Shown one piece after another: positions 1 to 6,494 of a stretch of DNA of 10,607 bases. Within the stretch, counting starts at the first letter, position 1, and the number at the start of each line of letters is the position of its first letter. The translations under genes and the position numbers were made by a program. The stretch is from Caryophanales bacterium (GTDB taxonomy: Bacteria > Bacillota_I > Bacilli_A > RF39 > UBA660). The DNA is taken from the NCBI GenBank assembly GCA_016282415.1, contig JAEEKO010000039.1, forward strand, positions 1 to 10,607, in the 5' to 3' direction. The notes below the pieces were generated by a model, which was not told where the DNA came from, did not search any database, and saw only the letters and a program-made list of their open reading frames with translations.

Positions 1-50
1 CCTTCTACTTCAATTTTATCTTCTCTTACTTGATTATTATCTTTTGACAT
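1..50 (-). CDS. infA: Translation initiation factor IF-1, N-terminal fragment (cut by window edge)
   Basis: Only 16 complete codons are visible, beginning at the ATG complementary to 48-50. They read MSKDNNQVREDKIEVE, followed by a partial glycine codon. The DKIEVEG part matches the first beta strand of the IF-1 OB fold, which in Bacillus-type IF-1 is close to MAKDDVIEVEG. IF-1 binds the 30S A site during initiation. The start lies 4 nt after the map stop, the expected position in the adk-map-infA order. A weak Shine-Dalgarno (AAAGAG then TGATC) precedes it. About five extra residues sit between the start and the conserved strand compared with the usual protein. The identification rests on a short peptide plus strong synteny. 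Confidence 0.85.
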   Translation of the reverse strand, partial: MSKDNNQVREDKIEVE

Positions 51-54
51 ATGA

Positions 55-801
55 TCACTCTTTCGTTAATATTTCATAACCATCTTTAGTAACAACAACA
101 GTATGTTCAAAATGAGCAGATGGTAAACCGTCTTGGGTTACAATTGTCCAATCATCATCCATTATCGCAATATCTTTATTACCTAATGTTAACATTGGTT
201 CAACTGCAATAACCATTCCAGCTTTTAATGTAATGCCAGTACCTCTTGTTCCATAATTCGGAACGTCTGGTTCTTCATGCATCTCAGTTCCTATGCCGTG
301 TCCAACAAGTTCACGAACAACTCCAAGACCATGATCGGTAGCATATTCTAATATTGCTGCTCCAATATCACCTATTTTAGCACCTTCTTTGATTTCTTGT
401 AAACCAATATATAATGCTTTTTCAGTGTTTTCAACCAATGCTTTAACATCATCGGTTGCATCACCAACAATATAAGTTCTTGCGCTATCGGATTGATATC
501 CGTCTTTTAGTACACAGAAATCAATTGAAACAACATCACCGTTTTTAATAACACGGTTGGATGGAATACCATGAACTACTTCATCATTAATTGAAATGCA
601 AATACTTTTAGGAAAACCTTCATAATTTAAACATGAAGGATAACCACCATGTGCTGTAATAAAATCATAAGCAATTTTATCAAGTTCATTAGTAGTAATT
701 CCTGGTTTTAAATTTGCTTTTAGTAGTTCATGTGTTAAGTAATTTAAATGTCCAGATTCTTTAATTAAATTAATTTCTCTTTCACTTTTAATACTAATCA
801 T
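55..801 (-). CDS. map: Type I methionine aminopeptidase
   Basis: This cytosolic enzyme removes the initiator methionine from nascent proteins. At 248 residues it is a normal bacterial type I enzyme without an N-terminal extension. The five metal ligands can be placed: D94 (in SIDF), D105 (in QSDSART), H168 (in GHGIG), E201 (in AVEPML) and E232 (in HFEHT). H77 (in VVHGIPS) and H175 are the expected substrate and proton-shuttle histidines. All are offset by three residues from their E. coli counterparts, so the pita-bread fold is intact. The start codon overlaps the adk stop as TAATG, with GAGG four bases upstream, which suggests coupled translation. It ends in TGA, the only TGA stop in the window. 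The place between adk and infA is standard. Confidence 0.97.
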   Translation of the reverse strand: MISIKSEREINLIKESGHLNYLTHELLKANLKPGITTNELDKIAYDFITAHGGYPSCLNYEGFPKSICISINDEVVHGIPSNRVIKNGDVVSIDFCVLKDGYQSDSARTYIVGDATDDVKALVENTEKALYIGLQEIKEGAKIGDIGAAILEYATDHGLGVVRELVGHGIGTEMHEEPDVPNYGTRGTGITLKAGMVIAVEPMLTLGNKDIAIMDDDWTIVTQDGLPSAHFEHTVVVTKDGYEILTKE

Positions 802-1454
802 TATTCCTCACTTATTATTTCTTCAACCTCATTAAATACTTTGGGAAGTTCTTTATTAACATCGATTGTATAAACTTTAAATCCTTGATTTTTTAAATAA
901 TCAATAACTGGATAAGTATTATCCATGTATGCTTGATAACGTTCATTAAATGTTTCAACATTATCATCATCACGAATAATTAAAGGTTCTTTGCAATCTT
1001 TGCATAAATTTCCTTCTAACGGATGCATGCCTTCAAAATTAATGTTATAAGTACGTCCACAATTTGGACAAATGCGACGACCAATAATTCGTTTTAAAAG
1101 CAATTCTTTATCAATATCCAAATTTATTACACAAGGTTTATTAATGTTTAATTTATCAAATAATTGAATAAGCATTTCAGCTTGTGTAACATTTCTTGGA
1201 TTACCATCAAATACTAAAGATCCTTTAACATTTGATAGTTTATCTTCAAGAATAGTAAAGATTACTTCGTCACTTACAAATAATCCTTTGCTCATAACAT
1301 CTTTAACTTCTTTACCAATCTTTGAATTCTTTTTAATCTCCTCACGAAGTAAGTTGCCAGTGCATATATGAGAATAATCAAAGTTATTCACTAAGTATTC
1401 ACTAACAGTACCCTTACCAGCGGAAGGGGGTGCGATAAGAATAACATTAATCAT
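801..1454 (-). CDS. adk: Adenylate kinase with zinc-type LID and an unusual P-loop
   Basis: Adenylate kinase catalyses ATP + AMP to 2 ADP in the cytosol. The 217-residue length and layout (P-loop, AMP-binding region, LID at about 126-164, C-terminal helix) fit the long bacterial form. The LID has four cysteines (C129, C132, C151, C154), which implies structural zinc as in Gram-positive enzymes. The arginines that contact phosphates are present: R37, R87, R122, R126, R161 and R172. Several signature positions differ. The P-loop reads APPSAGKGT at 8-16 instead of GxPGxGKGT. CTGN replaces STGD at 31-34, and DGNPR replaces DGFPR at 83-87. The P-loop lysine K14 is kept. The gene overlaps the secY stop as TAATG and has only a modest Shine-Dalgarno (AAAAGGG). 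Family assignment is firm; the kinetic effect of the changes is unknown. Confidence 0.95.
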   Translation of the reverse strand: MINVILIAPPSAGKGTVSEYLVNNFDYSHICTGNLLREEIKKNSKIGKEVKDVMSKGLFVSDEVIFTILEDKLSNVKGSLVFDGNPRNVTQAEMLIQLFDKLNINKPCVINLDIDKELLLKRIIGRRICPNCGRTYNINFEGMHPLEGNLCKDCKEPLIIRDDDNVETFNERYQAYMDNTYPVIDYLKNQGFKVYTIDVNKELPKVFNEVEEIISEE

Positions 1455-2713
1455 TATCGAACCCTTTTCTTAGTATAGTTTTTATTTACTAAGTTACTTT
1501 CAATTTGTTTATATGTTTCAATAGCAACACCAACAACAATTAATAAACCGGTACCACCTAATGTTACAGAAGATGGAAGTTTAAAGATTGCTGAATAAAC
1601 AATTGGAAGTCCAGCTAAAACAGCTAGGAATAATGAACCAACAACGGTTAATCTTCCTAATGTTTTAGTGATATATGAAGAAGTGTCACTACCAGGTCTA
1701 ACACCAGGAATGTAGCCACCACTTTCATTTAAGTTTTTACTCATTTCTTCAGGATTCATAGATAGATATGTGTAGAAATATCCAAAGAAGAATATTAATA
1801 CGATATAAAGAATAAATCCTGTAATTGATGTATTACTAATCCATTTTTCCATGAAATCAAGAATTGCTTGTTTCTTTGCAAATTGTGCAACTGTAACTGG
1901 AATAGTTACAATAATTGATGCAAAGATAACTGGCATAACTCCAGCTGAATTAATCTTAATTGGTAAGAAGTTTTGTCTTCCACCATAAGCTGAAGTAGTA
2001 CGATTTGCATATTGAATTGGAATACGACGTTCAGCAAGTTCTACCCAAACAATTCCAATAATTACAATTAAGTAAATTAGAATGAATAAAGCAAATAATA
2101 AGCTTCCTACTGTTGTTGAATATTTACCAGCAGTAACAAAACTTTCAAAAGCTGCTTTAAACATGGTTGGAGTTGATTGAATAATACCAGCCATGATCAT
2201 TAATGATTGACCATTACCGATTCCTTTATTAGTAATTTCATCACCAATCCACAATAATAGTGCAGTACCAGCTGTCATAACAAGTGATGTTTTTAACATA
2301 ACTAGAACATCACCTGAACCCATATAGAAAATAGTAAAGGCATATGCTTGTAAGAAAGCAAACACAATACCTAAATATCTAGTAATACGGTTAATTTTTT
2401 GACGACCAGTATAGCCTTGTTCTTTTAATTCCTTGAAATAAGGAAGAATATCCATTTGCAACAATTGAGTAATAATTGATGCAGTAATGTATGGTGATAC
2501 ACCTAAAGCAAAGATTGAAAATTGCTTTAAGCCGCCACCACTCATTAAGTTAAATATTTCTAAAAAACCTAATTCTTCATAAACTGTTTTAGCCCAAGGA
2601 ATTGTTATATTAGTACCTAGGCAAAAAACACCAAGACCAATTAACGTAATTAAAATACGTTTACGTAAGTCTTTATTTGATTTAGAGAATAGTTGTTTAA
2701 TAGCATTAACCAT
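1454..2713 (-). CDS. secY: Protein translocase subunit SecY
   Basis: SecY is the pore-forming subunit of the SecYEG channel in the cytoplasmic membrane. The 419-residue protein shows the expected ten hydrophobic segments, starting with one at about 19-39. Family signatures are visible: the plug and TM2 region with SGGGLKQFSIFALG near 58-71, GRQKINRITRY near 103-113, GIGNGQSL near 164-171, the cytosolic loop AERRIPIQYA near 227-236, NPEEMSKNL near 320-328, GGYIPGVRPG near 332-341 and LGGTGLLIVV near 385-394. The last residues are basic (KKRVR). It is slightly shorter than Bacillus or E. coli SecY, which I attribute to shorter loops. It starts one base after the rplO stop, and its Shine-Dalgarno lies inside the last rplO codons. 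Its place after L15 and before adk is the classic spc arrangement. Confidence 0.98.
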   Translation of the reverse strand: MVNAIKQLFSKSNKDLRKRILITLIGLGVFCLGTNITIPWAKTVYEELGFLEIFNLMSGGGLKQFSIFALGVSPYITASIITQLLQMDILPYFKELKEQGYTGRQKINRITRYLGIVFAFLQAYAFTIFYMGSGDVLVMLKTSLVMTAGTALLLWIGDEITNKGIGNGQSLMIMAGIIQSTPTMFKAAFESFVTAGKYSTTVGSLLFALFILIYLIVIIGIVWVELAERRIPIQYANRTTSAYGGRQNFLPIKINSAGVMPVIFASIIVTIPVTVAQFAKKQAILDFMEKWISNTSITGFILYIVLIFFFGYFYTYLSMNPEEMSKNLNESGGYIPGVRPGSDTSSYITKTLGRLTVVGSLFLAVLAGLPIVYSAIFKLPSSVTLGGTGLLIVVGVAIETYKQIESNLVNKNYTKKRVR

Positions 2714-2714
2714 T

Positions 2715-3158
2715 CTAAATCACCTCAACTTTTCCGCCAGCACTTTCTATTTTAGAAATAGCAGAACCTGAGAAGATATTAGCTTTAACAGTTAATTTTT
2801 TCTTTAATTCACCATTTCCTAAAACTTTTACTCCATTTAATTGTTTTTTAATAATTTTCTTTTCTTTTAATAATTCAGGTGTTACAACATCGCCATCATT
2901 AAAGAAGTTGTTTAAATCACTAATGTTAATAGTAGCATATCTGATTGTAAAACGAGCATTATTAAATCCGCGTTTAGGAATACGTCTGTATAATGGAGTT
3001 TGTCCACCTTGGAACCAAGCAGGAATGCTTGCACCACTACGAGACTTTTGTCCTTTTTGTCCACGGCCAGAAGTTTTTCCTAAACCGCTTCCTGGTCCAC
3101 GACCAACTCTTTTTTTAGCTTTAGCTTCAGGAGCTTTTGTTAAATTTTCTAATTTCAT
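2715..3158 (-). CDS. rplO: Large-subunit ribosomal protein uL15
   Basis: L15 is a late-assembling 50S protein. With the ATG complementary to 3156-3158 it has 147 residues and begins MKLENLTKAPEAK. This is followed by the glycine- and arginine-rich extension typical of L15 (VGRGPGSGLGKTSGRGQKGQ at about 18-37), then FQGGQTPLYRRIPKRGF and the globular C-terminal domain ending GGKVEVI. A longer reading frame begins at a TTG at 3171-3173. I rejected that start because the TTG overlaps the GAGGAG ribosome-binding site, which sits 7 nt before the ATG, and because MKL is the family N-terminus. The start is one base after the rpsE stop. There is no rpmD (L30) gene in between, unlike in Bacillus and E. 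coli. Confidence 0.97.
   Translation of the reverse strand: MKLENLTKAPEAKAKKRVGRGPGSGLGKTSGRGQKGQKSRSGASIPAWFQGGQTPLYRRIPKRGFNNARFTIRYATINISDLNNFFNDGDVVTPELLKEKKIIKKQLNGVKVLGNGELKKKLTVKANIFSGSAISKIESAGGKVEVI
2719..2726 (-). promoter_or_regulatory. Extended ribosome-binding site for secY
   Basis: Minus strand reads GAGGTGAT, a full match to the bacterial 16S 3' end over eight bases. It lies inside the last Val-Glu-Val-Ile codons of rplO, 5 nt before the secY ATG. Confidence 0.8.
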
Positions 3159-3159
3159 A

Positions 3160-3690
3160 TTATAACTCCTCAACTTTCTTTCCTCTTAAAGCTGCAATAC
3201 GAGCTGGAGATTTTTGCATTTGTAATGCTTCTAATGTAGCTTTAGCAACATTTAATTTAGTGTTAGATCCTAATGATTTAGCAACGATATCTTTGATACC
3301 AGCTAATTCAAGGATAGCACGAGCAGCACCACCAGCAACGATTCCATAACCTTCTTTTGCAGGTTTAAGTAAAACAACAGCACGACCTACTTTAGCAGTA
3401 GCTTCATGTGGAATTGTACGGTTATCAATTAAAGCAATACGAGAAACATTTTTATTAGCAGCTAATTCAGCTTTTCTAATAGCTTCTTGTACTTCGTTAG
3501 ATTTACCAGTACCAATACCAACTAAACCTTTACGATTTCCAACAACTACAGTTGCAGCAAAACGGAAATGTCTACCACCTTTAGTAACTTTAGTTACACG
3601 GCCAATAGAAATTACTTGAGATTCAAGCATATTTTTCTTAACATTATTTGCATTATCTTTTTTTGCATCATTTTGTTTCTTATTATACAT
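3160..3690 (-). CDS. rpsE: Small-subunit ribosomal protein uS5
   Basis: S5 is a 30S protein near the mRNA entry site that contributes to decoding accuracy. Its 176 residues show the double-stranded RNA-binding domain (VISIGRVTKVTKGGRHFRF at about 26-44, then VVVGNRKGLVGIGTGKS) and the C-terminal S5 domain (VAGGAARAILELAGI, then LGSNTKLNVAKATLEAL). The first 20 or so residues are polar and lysine/asparagine-rich, a little longer than the minimal N-terminus. Two ATGs lie 4 nt apart. The upstream one (3692-3694) is in another frame and meets a stop after three codons. The one at 3688-3690 has AGGAGG at a 7 nt distance. That AGGAGG includes the last two bases of the rplR TAG stop. Confidence 0.98.
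   Translation of the reverse strand: MYNKKQNDAKKDNANNVKKNMLESQVISIGRVTKVTKGGRHFRFAATVVVGNRKGLVGIGTGKSNEVQEAIRKAELAANKNVSRIALIDNRTIPHEATAKVGRAVVLLKPAKEGYGIVAGGAARAILELAGIKDIVAKSLGSNTKLNVAKATLEALQMQKSPARIAALRGKKVEEL
3166..3171 (-). promoter_or_regulatory. Ribosome-binding site deciding the rplO start
   Basis: Minus strand reads GAGGAG, 7 nt from the ATG at 3156-3158 and within the end of rpsE. It overlaps the alternative TTG at 3171-3173, so it cannot serve that codon. Confidence 0.85.
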
Positions 3691-3701
3691 ACATAAACCT
3701 C

Positions 3702-4058
3702 CTAGAATTCCAATCCATTTTCACGAGCAGCTTCTGCAAGAGCAGCAACACGTCCGTGATATAAATAACCGCCACGGTCAAATACTACGTTTTTAATTTT
3801 AGCTTTTTTGCATTTTTCAGCAATATCTTTTCCAACAGCTTTAGCGCCTTCAACGTTTCCACCATTGTTTAACTTAAGTTCTAATGAAGAAGAGCTTACT
3901 AAAGTAGTACCGTTTTCATCATTAATAACTTGAGCAAAGATGTGACTATTTGATCTAAATACGTTTAATCTAGGACATTCAGCAGTTCCAGCAACTTTGT
4001 TACGAACACGAGTATGTCTTCTTAAACGAGCAACATTTTTTGATTCTTTCTTTATCAT
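3702..4058 (-). CDS. rplR: Large-subunit ribosomal protein uL18
   Basis: L18 binds 5S rRNA and, with L5, helps bring it into the 50S central protuberance. The 118-residue protein has the basic N-terminal arm (KKESKNVARLRRHTRVRNKV), the conserved GTAECPRLNVFRSN segment at about 24-37 and the family signature VVFDRGGYLYHGRV, ending in AREGLEF-like residues (ARENGLEF). The start has AAAGGAG 9 nt upstream. It follows rplF by 18 nt, the joint-largest gap in the window. It ends in TAG, immediately continued as TAGGAGG to make the rpsE ribosome-binding site. Confidence 0.98.
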   Translation of the reverse strand: MIKKESKNVARLRRHTRVRNKVAGTAECPRLNVFRSNSHIFAQVINDENGTTLVSSSSLELKLNNGGNVEGAKAVGKDIAEKCKKAKIKNVVFDRGGYLYHGRVAALAEAARENGLEF

Positions 4059-4076
4059 ATTACCTTACTCCTTTAC

Positions 4077-4616
4077 CTATTTAGCAGCTTTCTTACCTTC
4101 TTTACGACGAATATGTTCACCTTTATAATGAATACCTTTACCTTTATATGGTTCTGGTTCTCTTATTTTACGAACATTAGCCGCAAATTCAGAAACTTTT
4201 TGTTTATCAATACCACTAATTTTAATTTCAGTGTTACTAACACCTTCAACTTTTAAATTAGCAGGGATTTCAACGATTACTGGATGACTGAAACCAGCAT
4301 TAACAGTTAATTTGTTTCCAGCAACTTGGAATTTGTAACCAACACCAACTGCTTCAAGTTCTTTTTCAAACCCTTCAGAAACACCTTTTATCATATTATT
4401 AATGCATGAATTTGTAGTTCCATGTAATTGTTTAGCTGTTTTTGTTTCATTAATTCTTTTAGTAATTACTTTTCCATCAGTTACTTCAACAGTAACTAAT
4501 TTTGAATAAGGAAAAGTTAATTCTCCTTTTGAACCTTTTACAGTAACAACGTTATCATTAGTTTCAACTGTAACGCCAGCAGGAATAATTAATTCTCTAT
4601 TACCAATTCTACTCAT
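4077..4616 (-). CDS. rplF: Large-subunit ribosomal protein uL6
   Basis: L6 sits at the base of the L7/L12 stalk near the sarcin-ricin loop. The 179-residue protein has the canonical start MSRIGNRELIIPAGV, two repeated alpha/beta domains and the C-terminal signature EPYKGKGIHYKGEHIRRKEG at about 154-173. The N-terminus fixes the start clearly. Unlike the other ribosomal genes here, it lacks a good Shine-Dalgarno site. The 14 nt after the rpsH stop read GCAAGTAACATCCT, and the nearest purine-rich match, GGTAGG, overlaps that stop at 13 nt from the ATG. Translation may depend on ribosomes finishing rpsH; that is inference. Confidence 0.98.
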   Translation of the reverse strand: MSRIGNRELIIPAGVTVETNDNVVTVKGSKGELTFPYSKLVTVEVTDGKVITKRINETKTAKQLHGTTNSCINNMIKGVSEGFEKELEAVGVGYKFQVAGNKLTVNAGFSHPVIVEIPANLKVEGVSNTEIKISGIDKQKVSEFAANVRKIREPEPYKGKGIHYKGEHIRRKEGKKAAK

Positions 4617-4630
4617 AGGATGTTACTTGC

Positions 4631-5026
4631 CTACCAAATATAAGCAAGTACTTCACCTCCGATTCCAGCTTCTCTAGCTTCTTTATCAGTCATAAGACCT
4701 TGAGAAGTAGAAATGATTGCAATTCCTAATCCGTTTAATACACGAGGAATTTCTTCTTTTTTAGCATAAACGCGTAATCCAGATTTACTAATACGTCTTA
4801 ATCCATTAATGATACGTTCTTTCTTTTCACCATATTTTAAAGTGATAGTGATAAGATCGCCATTAGGATTTTTTTGATAATCATAATCTTCAATAAAGCC
4901 TTCACGCTTTAAGATTGCAGCGATGCCTTCAGTCATTTTAGAACCTAAAACAACAACAGTTTTATCTTTCATTTGATTTGCATTACGAATTCTTGTAAGC
5001 ATATCAGCTATTCTATCATTTACCAT
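4631..5026 (-). CDS. rpsH: Small-subunit ribosomal protein uS8
   Basis: S8 is a primary 16S rRNA-binding protein of the 30S central domain. At 131 residues it has normal length. It shows the N-terminal signature DRIADMLTRIRNANQ, the middle ILKREGFI, and the highly conserved C-terminal RNA-binding part (RVLNGLGIAIISTSQG, then TDKEAREAGIGGEVLAYIW). The segment VVVLGSKMTEG at about 24-34 stands where VPxSKxK is usual, a modest divergence. The start ATG has AAGGAGG at 7 nt, and those bases overlap the rpsN TAA stop. In E. coli S8 represses spc translation at the L5 mRNA; I could not recognise such a site here. Confidence 0.98.
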   Translation of the reverse strand: MVNDRIADMLTRIRNANQMKDKTVVVLGSKMTEGIAAILKREGFIEDYDYQKNPNGDLITITLKYGEKKERIINGLRRISKSGLRVYAKKEEIPRVLNGLGIAIISTSQGLMTDKEAREAGIGGEVLAYIW

Positions 5027-5038
5027 TTAAATTCCTCC

Positions 5039-5224
5039 TTACCAACTAGATTTTGTTACACCAGGAATTTGTCCCTTAGAAGCTAATTCTCTAAAACAAA
5101 TACGGCATAATTTATATTTTTTTAGAACACCATGTGGTCTTCCACATCTTTCACAACGAGTATATTCACGAGTTGAGAATTTTTGAGGGCGATGAGCCTT
5201 AATTACCATACTTTTCTTTGCCAT
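5039..5224 (-). CDS. rpsN: Small-subunit ribosomal protein uS14, zinc-binding (C+) type
   Basis: S14 is a small 30S head protein. The 61-residue length and the two CxxC pairs, C24/C27 (RCERCGRPHG) and C40/C43 (LCRICFREL), identify the short zinc-ribbon form found in Gram-positive and many other bacteria, as opposed to the roughly 90-100 residue zinc-free form. It ends with the typical IPGVTKSSW. AAAGGAGGG precedes the ATG. Its place between rplE and rpsH is standard. A zinc-independent paralogue may exist elsewhere in the genome but cannot be judged from this window. Confidence 0.98.
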   Translation of the reverse strand: MAKKSMVIKAHRPQKFSTREYTRCERCGRPHGVLKKYKLCRICFRELASKGQIPGVTKSSW

Positions 5225-5239
5225 TTATATACCCTCCTT

Positions 5240-5779
5240 TTACTTTCTGAAAGGCATTCCGAATTCACTTAATAGTGCGAATGCTTCCTCATTAGTTTTT
5301 GCAGTTGTAACGAATACGATATCCATACCACGAACACGTAATACTTTATCATAATCGATTTCTGGGAAAATTAATTGCTCTTTAATACCTAAAGTATAAT
5401 TACCTTTACCATCGAATGCAGTTTTAGATACACCTCTAAAATCACGAGTACGAGGTAGAGCAGCACGAATTAATTTTTCTAAGAAAATGTACATATTTTC
5501 ACCACGAAGAGTTACTTTTGTACCAATTGATTGTCCTTCTCTGATTTTAAATCCAGCAACAGATTTATGAGCTTTAGTAACAACTGCTTTTTGCATCGCA
5601 ATGTTACTTAAATCTTCAACAGCAGCTTCAATATATTTACTATCTTGAGCTCCTTCACCAACTCCCATGTTGATGACAATCTTTTCTAAACGAGGGATTT
5701 GCATATCAGAAGTATAACCAAATTGCTTTTTTAGATTTGCTTTAATTTGTTTATTATATAAATCTTTAAAATTACTCAT
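5240..5779 (-). CDS. rplE: Large-subunit ribosomal protein uL5
   Basis: L5 binds 5S rRNA and forms part of the central protuberance contacting the small subunit. The 179-residue protein has the standard features: QIPRLEKIVINMGVGEG at about 27-43, QKAVVTKAHKSVAGFKIREG at about 63-82, the LPRTRDFRGV segment near 113-122 and the C-terminal FALLSEFGMPFRK. The start has AAGGAG 7 nt upstream, and this overlaps the rplX TAA stop. No insertions or missing conserved blocks were seen. Confidence 0.98.
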   Translation of the reverse strand: MSNFKDLYNKQIKANLKKQFGYTSDMQIPRLEKIVINMGVGEGAQDSKYIEAAVEDLSNIAMQKAVVTKAHKSVAGFKIREGQSIGTKVTLRGENMYIFLEKLIRAALPRTRDFRGVSKTAFDGKGNYTLGIKEQLIFPEIDYDKVLRVRGMDIVFVTTAKTNEEAFALLSEFGMPFRK

Positions 5780-5790
5780 AATCCCTCTCC

Positions 5791-6099
5791 TTACTTAGTT
5801 TCTTTCTTAGTAGTTTTAGCTTTTTTTGGTTCAGCTTTCTTTTCTACTTTTTTAGTTTCTTTTTTAGTTTCTTTTGTAGCTTTATCAATTTTCTTAACAT
5901 TTGAAACATCTATTGGAAGTGCAATATCAATAATACTACCCTTTTCATTAGTGTTAGTAGGTTTTTGGTGTTTTTTATGCATGTTGATATTTTCAACAAC
6001 TACTTTATGGTCTTTTTTATTAGTAGCGATAACTTTACCAGTTTTACCTTTATCTTTACCAGCAATAACTTGTACTTGATCTCCAACTTTAATCTTCAT
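5791..6099 (-). CDS. rplX: Large-subunit ribosomal protein uL24 with atypical low-complexity C-terminus
   Basis: L24 is an assembly-initiating 50S protein that lies near the peptide exit. Residues 1-68 are typical: a KOW motif (VGDQVQVIAGKDKGKTGKV at 5-23), NMHKKHQKPT at about 39-48 and the VSNV block. From about residue 69 to 102 the normal C-terminal segment (usually a DPKTG...TRVG...GKKVRVAKKSG pattern) is not present. In its place is a tail of repeated lysine, glutamate, threonine and alanine containing 16 lysines in 34 residues. Total length (102) is still normal, so this looks like replacement and not simple extension. AGGAGG precedes the ATG by 7 nt and includes part of the rplN TAG stop. 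The reading frame is open throughout, so a frameshift is not obvious. Confidence 0.96.
   Translation of the reverse strand: MKIKVGDQVQVIAGKDKGKTGKVIATNKKDHKVVVENINMHKKHQKPTNTNEKGSIIDIALPIDVSNVKKIDKATKETKKETKKVEKKAEPKKAKTTKKETK
5848..5871 (-). repeat. 12-bp tandem repeat in the rplX tail
   Basis: Two exact adjacent copies of a 12-bp unit (plus strand ttttttagtttc at 5848-5859 and 5860-5871) encode two Glu-Thr-Lys-Lys-type units in the L24 tail. The unit length is a multiple of three, so copy changes would keep the frame. Confidence 0.85.
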
Positions 6100-6110
6100 A
6101 CTTTATCCTC

Positions 6111-6479
6111 CTAAAGAACTTCGTTAGCAAGTGATACGATCTTCATGAAATCTTTATCACGTAACTCACGAGCAACTGGTCCTAAAACACGAGTACCAAT
6201 TGGTGATTTATCATCTTTAATTAATACACATGCATTATCATCAAATTTAATATAAGAACCATCTTTTCTTCTAACACCTTCAACTGATCTAACAATAACA
6301 GCTTTAACAACTTTTCCTTTTTTAATATTACTATTAGGAATAGTCTTTTTAACAGTACCAACAACGATATCACCGATATTTGCATATCTAACTGTTGATC
6401 CACCTAATACACGAATAATTAATAATTCACGTGCACCAGAGTTATCAGCAACTTTTAATCTTGATTCTTGCATTAACAT
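6111..6479 (-). CDS. rplN: Large-subunit ribosomal protein uL14
   Basis: L14 lies at the subunit interface and forms intersubunit bridges. The 122-residue protein has the exact usual length and near-consensus blocks: QESRLKVADNSGARELL at 4-20, VLGGS, VVKAVIVRSVEGVRRKDGSY and the C-terminal GPVARELRDKDFMKIVSLA. It begins MLMQESRL. The first ATG is 9 nt from AGGAGG, whereas the second methionine would be 15 nt away, so the first is preferred. This is the first gene of the spc part. Only 13 nt separate it from rpsQ, so no separate spc promoter can lie between the genes. Confidence 0.98.
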   Translation of the reverse strand: MLMQESRLKVADNSGARELLIIRVLGGSTVRYANIGDIVVGTVKKTIPNSNIKKGKVVKAVIVRSVEGVRRKDGSYIKFDDNACVLIKDDKSPIGTRVLGPVARELRDKDFMKIVSLANEVL

Positions 6480-6488
6480 AAGTCAGTA

Positions 6489-6494
6489 CCTCCT
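6489..6494 (-). promoter_or_regulatory. Ribosome-binding site for rplN fused to the rpsQ stop
   Basis: Minus strand reads TAGGAGG across the rpsQ stop. AGGAGG lies 9 nt from the first ATG of rplN, which favours that ATG over the methionine two codons later. Confidence 0.8.

Noticed and set aside
3158..3164. TATAAT sequence between rpsE and rplO as a -10 promoter box
   Set aside because: It directly precedes the rplO ATG, so a transcript would begin inside the gene. No matching -35 box was seen, and AT-rich DNA gives such hexamers by chance.
3159..3173. TTG start giving L15 five extra residues
   Set aside because: The TTG overlaps the GAGGAG ribosome-binding site of the ATG start, and the extra residues are not part of the family.
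2908..3349. Two plus-strand open frames opposite rplO and rpsE
   Set aside because: They lie fully against well-conserved ribosomal genes and show no recognisable family. They are typical antisense shadows.
5772..5800. E. coli-like S8 repressor site at the rplX-rplE junction
   Set aside because: The spacer is 11 nt and mostly Shine-Dalgarno sequence. I could not see a helix-21-like structure by eye.
6221..6403. Short minus-strand frame in rplN
   Set aside because: It is an out-of-frame reading within the conserved L14 gene and gives a leucine/lysine-rich peptide without family features.
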